Part shown: positions 1 through 5,984 of the stretch, one piece after another
Layout of the letters: every line of letters begins with the position of its first letter
How positions within the stretch are numbered: the stretch's first letter is position 1
Origin: an uncultured Lachnospiraceae bacterium
GTDB lineage: Bacteria > Bacillota > Clostridia > Lachnospirales > Lachnospiraceae
DNA length: 8,131 nt
Direction of reading: 5' to 3'
NCBI GenBank assembly: GCA_905236365.1
Contig: CAJOPP010000235.1
Span: 1 to 8,131, forward strand
Made by a program: the position numbers and the translations under genes
Notes under the pieces: model-generated
The model's database searches: none
What the model was told of the DNA's origin: nothing
The model's input: only the letters and a program-made list of their open reading frames with translations

Positions 1-1
1 C

Positions 2-259
2 GACCGAGAGTTTTATGCTTTGTTTGGTGACTTCAAAGGATATGTTGACTTTTTCTTCTTGCAGGATGCCGTAGCGGAAGATTACTCGAAAGTAAACATA
101 TGGTGTGGTGATGCAGGTTTTAAAGAGAGTGGTCTGCCCAAGACCCTTGATGAGTACTTTGCATTTATTGATGGAGAATTTGATTTCTTGGACAAACGGA
201 ACGCAAGGATAAGAGAGTTTAGCGCGACATATATCACGTTTCCGCAGCGGAGACCATAA
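2..259 (+). CDS. C-terminal part of a DUF6994-like protein (5' end outside window)
   Basis: The frame is open from the left edge (D-R-E-F-Y-A-L-F) and ends at TAA 257-259, so this is the last 85 codons of a longer gene. The segment LFGDFKGYVDFFFLQDAV followed by an acidic stretch and a closing RNARIREFS resembles the conserved C-terminus of the DUF6994 family as I remember it (LF-x-DFKGYVDFF-LLQD). That family has no established function, so none is proposed. A TTG at position 20 could be called as a start, but the frame continues in register upstream of it and the conserved block begins earlier, so an internal start is unlikely. The final residues (TYITFPQRRP) follow the family-like end and may be a divergent tail. 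The gene is followed by about 280 bases without an intact gene, so it is not obviously part of the Hxs operon. Confidence 0.6.
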   Translation, partial: DREFYALFGDFKGYVDFFFLQDAVAEDYSKVNIWCGDAGFKESGLPKTLDEYFAFIDGEFDFLDKRNARIREFSATYITFPQRRP

Positions 260-325
260 GCGAAGAACAGGAACTAAGATAATACTTGCGGAGGATGCAG
301 CATATAACGGGAGACAGGCAGTTTG

Positions 326-400
326 ATGGATCGACAGACCGTTTTTGAATATATCAAAAAGAAATATAAAGAGATGGCGAGGAAAGTACTGGATTTGTAG
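326..400 (+). pseudogene. 5' remnant of an MmcQ/YjbR-family gene
   Basis: A 24-codon reading frame starts at ATG 326 and stops at TAG 398-400. A weak GGGAG lies at 309-313. Its beginning, MDRQTVFEYIKKKYKE, closely matches the typical N-terminus of MmcQ/YjbR-like proteins (M-x-R-x-x-[VI]-F-[ED]-Y-[VI]-K-K-K-Y-G). The resemblance ends after about 15 residues. The rest of the roughly 110-120 residue family, including the conserved tryptophan and lysine region, is missing from all frames downstream. I read it as the decayed end left by a deletion or insertion next to the operon. A chance match over 15 residues, or a real micro-peptide, cannot be excluded. Confidence 0.45.
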
Positions 401-467
401 AAAGTATGCGTCAGGAAGCCGGCTCACTAACATGGAAGAAATGTCGCCCTGTAAGAGGCCATTTGGA

Positions 468-507
468 TTGACATCTTCGTTACTATGTATTATGGGGTGA
501 TCATAAT
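468..507 (+). promoter_or_regulatory. Candidate sigma-70-type promoter of the hxs operon
   Basis: A perfect -35 consensus TTGACA lies at 468-473. At the ideal 17-nt spacing the -10 would be TATGGG (491-496), which is poor. TATTAT (488-493) is better but only 14 nt away, and CATAAT (502-507) would need a different, weaker -35 (TTACTA, 480-485). A promoter is expected here because all nine downstream genes are packed without gaps, but the exact -10 is not decided by the sequence. Confidence 0.35.
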
Positions 508-508
508 A
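488..508. promoter_or_regulatory. 7-7-7 dyad (operator-like inverted repeat) in hxs leader
   Basis: TATTATG (488-494) and CATAATA (502-508) are perfect reverse complements separated by the 7-base spacer GGGTGAT. The dyad overlaps the possible -10 positions downstream of TTGACA and lies 32 bases before the hxsD start. A repressor site at this place would be conventional. A weak AT-rich hairpin in the leader is the alternative. No regulator gene is present in the window. Confidence 0.35.
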
Positions 509-524
509 TTTCGAATACTTGGAA

Positions 525-530
525 AGAGGA
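525..530 (+). promoter_or_regulatory. Ribosome binding site of hxsD
   Basis: AGAGGA lies 10 nt before ATG 541. An in-frame TAA sits at 538-540, directly before the ATG, so the gene cannot start upstream and 541 is the first possible start. Confidence 0.7.
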
Positions 531-540
531 TTGAAACTAA

Positions 541-894
541 ATGAATTTTCGATTTAACCGCGAATTGTATTCAAAAACCGCCTTACTGAAAGCGGCATAT
601 AACTATTCTGACAGGGCATTTCTTCATCTCGATGCGGATGACCGTTATTTCTATGTTGATTTAGAGATGAAATCGGGAAATGATACGATTACAGAAAAAG
701 CTTTTGCTAATGAAATGTTGGCCCAGAGTGTCCGTCACGAAGTCTATCTTCAAACAAAAAACATCCGAGAACTGATGCTCGCGCGAGCGATGGCAACTAC
801 GGTTGTTGAGGAGAAAGGGCAAGAGGAGGCTCAGAATTTGTCGAAAGACGAATATAAAGAAGATGAAATACTGAAGGACTGGTTTTCGGAATAA
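541..894 (+). CDS. hxsD: His-Xaa-Ser system protein HxsD
   Basis: This 117-residue soluble protein is the first gene of the operon. Residues 4-85 match the HxsD pattern: an opening F-N-R-E-L-Y-S with A-A-Y-x-Y-x-D-R (about 18-25), a hydrophobic segment FLHLDADDRYFYVDLEMK (27-44), then FANEMLAQSVRHEVYLQTKNIRELML (55-80), recalling the N-x-[LM]-L-x-Q-x-x-R...T-x-x-I-R-x-L signature. HxsD is a small partner found beside the radical SAM pair HxsB/HxsC. Its biochemical role is unproven, and helping substrate recognition or enzyme assembly is inference. The C-terminal 30 residues are an acidic, probably disordered tail (EEKGQEEAQ...SKDEYKEDEILKDW) beyond the usual compact domain. The stop codon overlaps the next ATG by one base (TAATG), suggesting translational coupling. 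Confidence 0.82.
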   Translation: MNFRFNRELYSKTALLKAAYNYSDRAFLHLDADDRYFYVDLEMKSGNDTITEKAFANEMLAQSVRHEVYLQTKNIRELMLARAMATTVVEEKGQEEAQNLSKDEYKEDEILKDWFSE

Positions 895-1094
895 TGAAGA
901 AGTTACAACTTAGCAAAGAGATTTATTCAAAACAATCAGTATCAAATGCTATTGCTGCGTATTCCGGATATGCAAGAATAACTGTTTTCGAGAAACGTAA
1001 TTGTCTGCAGTTAACTTTTAGAAACTGTAAATACGATGAATCCAGAACGGTTAAGGAATTTGAGAACTATCTGATAGGTTTGGAAAATATTTAA
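894..1094 (+). CDS. Short HxsD-like protein (second copy)
   Basis: This 66-residue protein is recognisably related to the N-terminal half of the upstream HxsD. The opening L-S-K-E-I-Y-S-K mirrors F-N-R-E-L-Y-S-K, followed by A-I-A-A-Y-S-x-Y-A-R-I-T (compare A-A-Y-N-Y-S-D-R-A-F-L). After a predicted beta segment comes T-V-K-E-F-E-N-Y-L-I (54-62), matching T-E-K-A-F-A-N-E-M-L. It lacks the helical R...T-x-x-I-R-x-L half of the upstream protein. Small HxsD-like proteins occur next to other radical SAM peptide-maturation genes, where an accessory role is presumed. The start is fixed by the one-base overlap with hxsD. There is no strong Shine-Dalgarno (AAGGA at 874-878 is distant), so expression probably relies on coupling to hxsD. 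The next gene starts one base after its stop. Confidence 0.7.
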   Translation: MKKLQLSKEIYSKQSVSNAIAAYSGYARITVFEKRNCLQLTFRNCKYDESRTVKEFENYLIGLENI

Positions 1095-1095
1095 T

Positions 1096-2124
1096 ATGGC
1101 AGTTTTCGATTATGTATTGCTTTCTTTAATGATATGTCTTGGTATTACTGCCGCACTCAGTGATATCAGGTCAGGAATCATACCAAACAAGCTTATTGCC
1201 GGATTTGCTGTGATCGGTGTAATTTTAGATTTTATATACTATGGGATTTTAGCACGTGATGTCCTTCTTGTGTTTTTAATTAACGTTCTGGTTACAACTA
1301 TAATTAGCCTTTGCTTATATTTTACCCATGCTCTTGCAGGCGGTGATTGCAAGTTAATACCAGTGCTGTCAATGCTATATCCGGCTGGAATGTATTTGAC
1401 TTATGGCAGAAGCAGTATTACATTATTTGCCTCAATATGCTTTGCAATATTCTTCGGCTATATTTATCTACTTCTAGCAGCGATATGGAGCCTCATTACA
1501 GGCGAAACAAGAGTAACTGCTTTTTATATAAAAAAGACCCTGGTCGCCTACTTAAAATCCTATATCACGGCAACAATTTATGTCATGGCTGTAAACCTTG
1601 CTTTTGCCTTTATTGACGTACATCTAATAAAGGTTAACGCATGGATTGTGTGGGTGGGGTGCATCATTGCGGCATGGTCTTCCGGGAGAATTGCACTGCT
1701 AAAGAAAAAAGAAATGATTGCGGTTATCCTGCTGATTGACGTTGGATTGACGGCATTATTAAGGGTCATTCCATTTTCGCTTAATCCGACGACATATTTA
1801 TTTACTGCTGTTCTTCTGCTTTGCCAAATGACTATCAAGACCAATTTGTATAAACAGATTCCTACTCTGCAGGTAAGGAAGGGGATGATTCTGTCAACGG
1901 TTTCATCTGTAATGATGCAGAATTCGGGAATTGAGGGCCTTCCGGGAATTTCCGCAGAGGATTTACGGAACCGGTTAAGCGACACTGAAGCCGAAAGTGT
2001 TCGTCGTTGGGGGAAAAGTACCAAAGGATTAAAGGATATTACCATAGTAAAGAAGATTCCGTTTGCGATATTTATCGCAATGGGATATGTAGCTTATTTT
2101 ATTATTTGGAGTATCGTGCAATGA
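1096..2124 (+). CDS. A24-family aspartic peptidase (prepilin/preflagellin peptidase-like)
   Basis: This 342-residue multi-pass membrane protein has both catalytic motifs of A24 peptidases. D23 lies in SDIRSGIIPNKL, matching D-x-R-x-x-x-I-P-N. D84 lies in AGGDCKL, close to the GxGDxK motif with alanine in place of the first glycine. The family cleaves the leader of class III (type IV pilin/archaellin-type) signal peptides on the cytoplasmic side, usually after a glycine before a hydrophobic helix. About eight hydrophobic segments are visible (around 5-21, 34-50, 56-78, 108-132, 155-174, 183-198, 207-245, 321-341). A non-hydrophobic stretch at 246-320 makes it longer than short TadV/CpaA-type enzymes and recalls archaeal-type members with a C-terminal extension. 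No pilin, ATPase or other pilus gene is present in the window, so the HxsA protein encoded downstream is the best candidate substrate (inference). The gene overlaps hxsC by ATGA. Confidence 0.82.
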   Translation: MAVFDYVLLSLMICLGITAALSDIRSGIIPNKLIAGFAVIGVILDFIYYGILARDVLLVFLINVLVTTIISLCLYFTHALAGGDCKLIPVLSMLYPAGMYLTYGRSSITLFASICFAIFFGYIYLLLAAIWSLITGETRVTAFYIKKTLVAYLKSYITATIYVMAVNLAFAFIDVHLIKVNAWIVWVGCIIAAWSSGRIALLKKKEMIAVILLIDVGLTALLRVIPFSLNPTTYLFTAVLLLCQMTIKTNLYKQIPTLQVRKGMILSTVSSVMMQNSGIEGLPGISAEDLRNRLSDTEAESVRRWGKSTKGLKDITIVKKIPFAIFIAMGYVAYFIIWSIVQ

Positions 2125-3227
2125 AGATCAGAGTTCCGGAATACAGAGGGGATTTTAAGATACTATCGCTTGCTCTTGATGAAAGAACAAAGGAAGATTT
2201 GATTGCGGAAGCGGTTGAGTTTATCTATGCAGAGCCAACCGAGGCTATTATATATCCCACAAAGGAAATTTTAACGCACGATTCAGATACACTTGCAAAA
2301 CTAAGAGAATGTAATAATTATGATGTGTTTGAAATCAGCGATGAAGGATTATTATTCAGATGCTATGATGATAGTTCCGTTGAGAACACACTGTTTATTA
2401 CAGAGAAATGCAATTCAAATTGCATTATGTGTCCGTCGCCTGATTCCTCAAGGCAAAGAGGTGAAGGAATGAAGATAAGCGATTTAATTACGCTTGCCAG
2501 TCATATCCCTTCCGACACATCACACATTACAGTTACTGGTGGAGAACCATTTATGGCCGGAAAAGAAATATTCAGGCTGTTTGAATATTGCAGAGATAAA
2601 TTTCAGGACACGGAGTTTCTTATCCTGACAAACGGAAGGATATTTGCTGTCAAAGAATACTGTGAACTATTGAGCGCTACCATTCCGATTCATACTTTAG
2701 TCGGCGTGCCGCTGCATGGGTCGTGTGCACATATTCATGATGCTATTACCAGAGCAGAGCATAGTTTTGATCAGACACTCACCGGGCTCAAACGGTTGCA
2801 ATCACTTGGAATTAAAACAGAAATACGTATTGTTGTATGTAGAAACAACGCGGAGGATTTGCCGAATATCGCTGTATTGATTGCTGCACAGCTTATGAAT
2901 GTTGATCATGTAAGCATTATGGCAATGGAAATGACTGGCAATGCATACAAGAATTTTGATAATGTATGGATACCATATAAGGACTCTTTTACATACATAA
3001 GGCAGGCGATAGAGATTCTTATTGCGGCTGGGATTAATGTTAAGCTGTACAATTTCCCACTATGTACTGTTGATAAAGAATATTGGATGATATGTGCAAA
3101 GAGTATTTCAAGCTGGAAAGTCAGATATGCACCAATCTGCGACAATTGTTCCGAAAGGTCTTCATGTGGAGGTGTTTTCGCGGGATCTTACAGAATGGTG
3201 AGCAGTGAGTTGGAGGCATTAGCATGA
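2121..3227 (+). CDS. hxsC: His-Xaa-Ser system radical SAM maturase HxsC
   Basis: This 368-residue radical SAM enzyme shows CNSNCIMC (C97-x3-C101-x2-C104), which binds the catalytic 4Fe-4S cluster, and TGGEPF (G140-G141-E142-P143), which contacts S-adenosylmethionine. The first 90 residues form a divergent N-terminal domain. The C-terminus carries ICDNCSERSSCGG (C340-x2-C343-x5-C349) with C315 and C325 nearby, a short auxiliary-cluster-like motif typical of HxsC rather than a full SPASM domain. HxsC is thought to act with HxsB on the His-Xaa-Ser repeat substrate, but the chemical product is not known to me. The start is placed at 2121 because it gives the ATGA overlap with the peptidase gene and has GGAG (2108-2111) at 9 nt. 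The open frame continues 38 codons upstream, but that lies inside the peptidase gene. It overlaps hxsB by ATGA. Confidence 0.85.
   Translation: MKIRVPEYRGDFKILSLALDERTKEDLIAEAVEFIYAEPTEAIIYPTKEILTHDSDTLAKLRECNNYDVFEISDEGLLFRCYDDSSVENTLFITEKCNSNCIMCPSPDSSRQRGEGMKISDLITLASHIPSDTSHITVTGGEPFMAGKEIFRLFEYCRDKFQDTEFLILTNGRIFAVKEYCELLSATIPIHTLVGVPLHGSCAHIHDAITRAEHSFDQTLTGLKRLQSLGIKTEIRIVVCRNNAEDLPNIAVLIAAQLMNVDHVSIMAMEMTGNAYKNFDNVWIPYKDSFTYIRQAIEILIAAGINVKLYNFPLCTVDKEYWMICAKSISSWKVRYAPICDNCSERSSCGGVFAGSYRMVSSELEALA
3212..3216 (+). promoter_or_regulatory. Strong ribosome binding site of hxsB
   Basis: GGAGG lies 7 nt before ATG 3224, inside the end of hxsC. It fixes the hxsB start at the ATGA overlap. 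Confidence 0.75.
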
Positions 3228-4615
3228 AATTGAACTACTTTAATTTTAAAGAGTTTAACGGGAAGATGCTTCTCACAAATGATTTTGGGAAATATGCGTT
3301 CCTGGAATTGCCGGATTTTAAAAACCTTATTTCCAGAGACCTTGATATGAGCTCGCCCGTTGCGAAAGATCTGAATGCCAAGGGGATGATTTATGAAGAC
3401 ACGGATCTGAAATTTTCAGATACTGCAAAATGGCCGCTCCTGAATGCGAAAAGCCATGTTGCTACAGCTACATCTCTGCATATTTTTGTCGTGACAACAT
3501 CGTGTAATATGAGCTGCATATATTGTCAAGCCAATAATGGGGTGACAACACCAAGCTGCTCCATGAATTTTGAGACAGCTGAAAAAGCAGTAGATATCGC
3601 ATTACAATCTCCGGAAACTAATTTGAATTTTGAGTTTCAGGGTGGCGAACCATTGTTAAACTTTCCGGTCATAAAGCATATAGTTGAGTATACAGAGGAA
3701 CATAGGCATAATAAAAACATAGCATATAATATTGTATCCAATCTTACGTTGCTGACAGAGGAGATATTAGATTTCTTTTGTGAATACAATATCAGCGTTT
3801 CAACATCAGTAGATGGCAGCGAAATAATTCATAATATGAATCGGCCGTTTAAAGATGGAAGCGGAACCTTTTCAAAAGTAAAAGAAAGTGTCGAAAAAAT
3901 ACGTGATCGTGGACTGTCCATCGGCGCTATTGAAACCACAACACGTAATACTCTGCCCAATGCGAAAGAATTAATTGGGACGTACATTGATTTCGGTTTT
4001 ACCAGTATCTTCATCAGACATTTGACTCGACTTGGCAAGGCAGCTAAGGAATGGGATTCAATAGGCTATACAGCATCGGAGTTCCTCGATTTTTATCGCA
4101 AAGCGGTGAATGAATTAATACAGCTGAATATACAGGGAACTTTTATACAGGAGCAGCATGCATCGATTCTGTTAAAAAGAATAGCTGGACAGCGGATGAA
4201 TTACATGGAACTCCGGTCGCCATGTGGCGGGGGCATAGGGCAGCTGGCTTATTTTGCAGACGGAAGGATTTTTACCTGCGATGAAGGGCGTATGTTGGCA
4301 GAAATGGGGAATGACGCATTTCTATTAGGGAATGTTCGTGAAAGTTCTTATGAACAAATAATTACCACTGGAGCATGTAGGACAGTCTGTGCAGCAAGTA
4401 CATTAGAGACTATTCCGACATGCTGTGACTGCGTATATCAACCGTATTGTGGTACTTGCCCTGTGGTAACGTATGCTCTGACGAACGATATAATTGAAAA
4501 AGAGCCAAGATCGTTCCGGTGTCAGGTATATGAAGGAATGTTGGATTATCTTTTTGAGTTGTTGATGGAAAACGATCAAGAAAAAATAAACGTATTAATG
4601 CGATGGAGCAACTGA
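3224..4615 (+). CDS. hxsB: His-Xaa-Ser system radical SAM maturase HxsB (SPASM type)
   Basis: This 463-residue radical SAM enzyme has an N-terminal region (1-80, beginning L-N-Y-F-N-F-K with LLTNDFGKYAFL) like that of HxsB proteins. It is followed by CNMSCIYC (C94-x3-C98-x2-C101) for the catalytic cluster and GGEP at 140-143. The C-terminal third is a cysteine-rich SPASM-type region: C334 in SPCGGG, C352 in FTCDEG, C385, C389, C400, C401, C403, C409 and C412 (CVYQPYCGTCP), and C433. Such regions bind auxiliary iron-sulfur clusters in peptide-modifying enzymes (thioether, epimerase and C-C crosslink formers). HxsB is defined as one of the paired maturases of HxsA, and the length agrees with the family. 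The start is supported by GGAGG and the overlap with hxsC. The stop is followed after one base by the MORN gene. Confidence 0.87.
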   Translation: MKLNYFNFKEFNGKMLLTNDFGKYAFLELPDFKNLISRDLDMSSPVAKDLNAKGMIYEDTDLKFSDTAKWPLLNAKSHVATATSLHIFVVTTSCNMSCIYCQANNGVTTPSCSMNFETAEKAVDIALQSPETNLNFEFQGGEPLLNFPVIKHIVEYTEEHRHNKNIAYNIVSNLTLLTEEILDFFCEYNISVSTSVDGSEIIHNMNRPFKDGSGTFSKVKESVEKIRDRGLSIGAIETTTRNTLPNAKELIGTYIDFGFTSIFIRHLTRLGKAAKEWDSIGYTASEFLDFYRKAVNELIQLNIQGTFIQEQHASILLKRIAGQRMNYMELRSPCGGGIGQLAYFADGRIFTCDEGRMLAEMGNDAFLLGNVRESSYEQIITTGACRTVCAASTLETIPTCCDCVYQPYCGTCPVVTYALTNDIIEKEPRSFRCQVYEGMLDYLFELLMENDQEKINVLMRWSN

Positions 4616-4616
4616 T

Positions 4617-5984
4617 ATGAGTATCTTTAGCAAGCAATCAAAAATACAACAGGAAATAGAAAGAGTCTCTGTTCCTGCTGTGGCGGATGTGTACATGCCT
4701 TCGGCAGAAGAAGAATACTTAAAAGCATATAATTTTAGAAAAAAACTGACGGCATTTAGTTTAGCTGCTGTAATAGCGGCAGAAGGAATTATTGCCGGCG
4801 GCATGATGTCTGTTGCAAACAAGAACAATCTGCCACAGCGAGTCCTGCGTGAACATGAAATCAGAAGAACCGAACAAATTGATATACAAACAGGGAGTTA
4901 CTCTGGGGAAACCGATTTTGGGTATTTCTTCGGTGACGGAGATTTCAGTTTTAATTCAGGAGCAACGTATTCTGGAGAATGGTCTGAAAATGCTTATTCA
5001 GGGCTTGGGGAGTTAAAAACGCCTTCGGAAGGGACTTATACTGGCGAATTTTCAGGCTTTTCAAAATCCGGAAGCGGCACATTTTCCTGGGACGATGGAA
5101 CTTCTTATTCAGGGGAATGGAAAAACGACTGCATGGATGGGCAGGGTAAATATACGGATCCAAAAGGAGTCGTTTATTCCGGAACCTTTAAAGAGAATGC
5201 ATTTGAATCGGGGGAGTGTACCTTCTCGAATAATACCGGCGATTATACACTTGTATATAAAGCAGGGGGCATAGATTCTGCGGACATTATTTTTGCAGAT
5301 GGAACGACCTATAAAGGATCTACCGATGAGCATGGTTTAAATGGCATAGGAGAAATGATTTTCCCTTCCGGCGACAATTATTCCGGATCATTAAAAAATG
5401 GCATTCGAAATGGACAGGGTGTTTATTCATGGTCAGCCGGAGATTCATATGACGGTGTATGGGATGCAGATCAAATGTCCGGTACAGGGACATATACATA
5501 TAAAGATGGGAGTGTTCTTCAAGGAACTTTTATAGACAATTTGTTCTCAGACGGAACCTACCATACGACAAATGATTTTGGTGAATATTTATTTAACTTT
5601 GTTAATGGAGAAGCGAATGCCGTTGCAATCATACTGCCTGACGGAACACAATTTGCCGGAGAAATTAAAGACGGGAGTTTAAATGGTGCAGCTCAGATAA
5701 AGTATAGTAACGGAGATACCTATGAAGGAAATGTGGTAAATGCAGTTAAGTCCGGGCAGGGAACATATAGATGGACAAGCGGAGCGTCATATGACGGGGC
5801 ATGGGAAAACGACCAAATGTCTGGGCGCGGTACATATAAATATCCCTCAAACGAAGATGGATTTAAATTGGTTGGTGAATTCAAGAATGGAGTTCCTGAA
5901 GGGGACTGCAAATATTATGTAAATGCATCGACTTATTATGATACGACTTGGTCCAACGGAAAGTGTACGAAGGTGACAGAGTAA
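4617..5984 (+). CDS. Membrane-anchored MORN-repeat protein
   Basis: The product is a 455-residue protein. Residues 1-43 are hydrophilic and end in NFRKK. A single hydrophobic segment (about 44-66, LTAFSLAAVIAAEGIIAGGMM) is followed by a linker and then about 12 MORN-like units from residue 105 to 435, of the form Y-x-G-x-[WF]-x6-G-x-G-x-Y. Examples are YSGEWKNDCMDGQGKY (164-179), YSGSLKNGIRNGQGVY (255-270) and YEGNVVNAVKSGQGTY (369-384). MORN repeats form elongated beta-sheet scaffolds. Here RKK before the segment suggests the repeats face outside, but the region after it is also basic. Residues 228-300 recur at 342-414, a 114-residue longer-scale duplication. No catalytic domain is visible. 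GGAG (4605-4608) precedes the start by 8 nt, and the stop shares one base with the hxsA start. A scaffold or anchoring role for modified HxsA is inference. Confidence 0.82.
   Translation: MSIFSKQSKIQQEIERVSVPAVADVYMPSAEEEYLKAYNFRKKLTAFSLAAVIAAEGIIAGGMMSVANKNNLPQRVLREHEIRRTEQIDIQTGSYSGETDFGYFFGDGDFSFNSGATYSGEWSENAYSGLGELKTPSEGTYTGEFSGFSKSGSGTFSWDDGTSYSGEWKNDCMDGQGKYTDPKGVVYSGTFKENAFESGECTFSNNTGDYTLVYKAGGIDSADIIFADGTTYKGSTDEHGLNGIGEMIFPSGDNYSGSLKNGIRNGQGVYSWSAGDSYDGVWDADQMSGTGTYTYKDGSVLQGTFIDNLFSDGTYHTTNDFGEYLFNFVNGEANAVAIILPDGTQFAGEIKDGSLNGAAQIKYSNGDTYEGNVVNAVKSGQGTYRWTSGASYDGAWENDQMSGRGTYKYPSNEDGFKLVGEFKNGVPEGDCKYYVNASTYYDTTWSNGKCTKVTE

Larger units (their letters stand above)
260..540. other. 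Intergenic region with degraded gene and operon leader
   Basis: About 280 bases lie between the DUF6994-like gene and hxsD. The only coding signal is the short MmcQ/YjbR-like remnant. A short open stretch in another frame (about 370-465) resembles nothing I recognise. No Rho-independent terminator with a T-run is visible after the upstream gene. The last 75 bases hold a TTGACA hexamer, a short dyad, and the Shine-Dalgarno of hxsD. Confidence 0.6.

Noticed and set aside
370..465. Short open stretch after the MmcQ/YjbR-like remnant, containing an ATG at 406
   Set aside because: It is about 30 codons, has no ribosome binding site and matches nothing I know. It is more likely non-coding sequence than a gene.
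1578..2045. 155-codon open frame on the minus strand
   Set aside because: It lies wholly inside the A24 peptidase gene, whose catalytic motifs and membrane segments are clear. The antisense translation resembles no family and has no context.
2007..2120. 38-codon upstream extension of hxsC
   Set aside because: It is in frame but lies entirely within the A24 peptidase gene. The ATG at 2121 has a good Shine-Dalgarno, gives an ATGA overlap, and begins where the conserved protein begins.
5948..5983. 12-codon upstream extension of hxsA
   Set aside because: The ATG at 5984 fits the stop-start overlap and has a ribosome binding site. The extra residues would come from inside the MORN gene.
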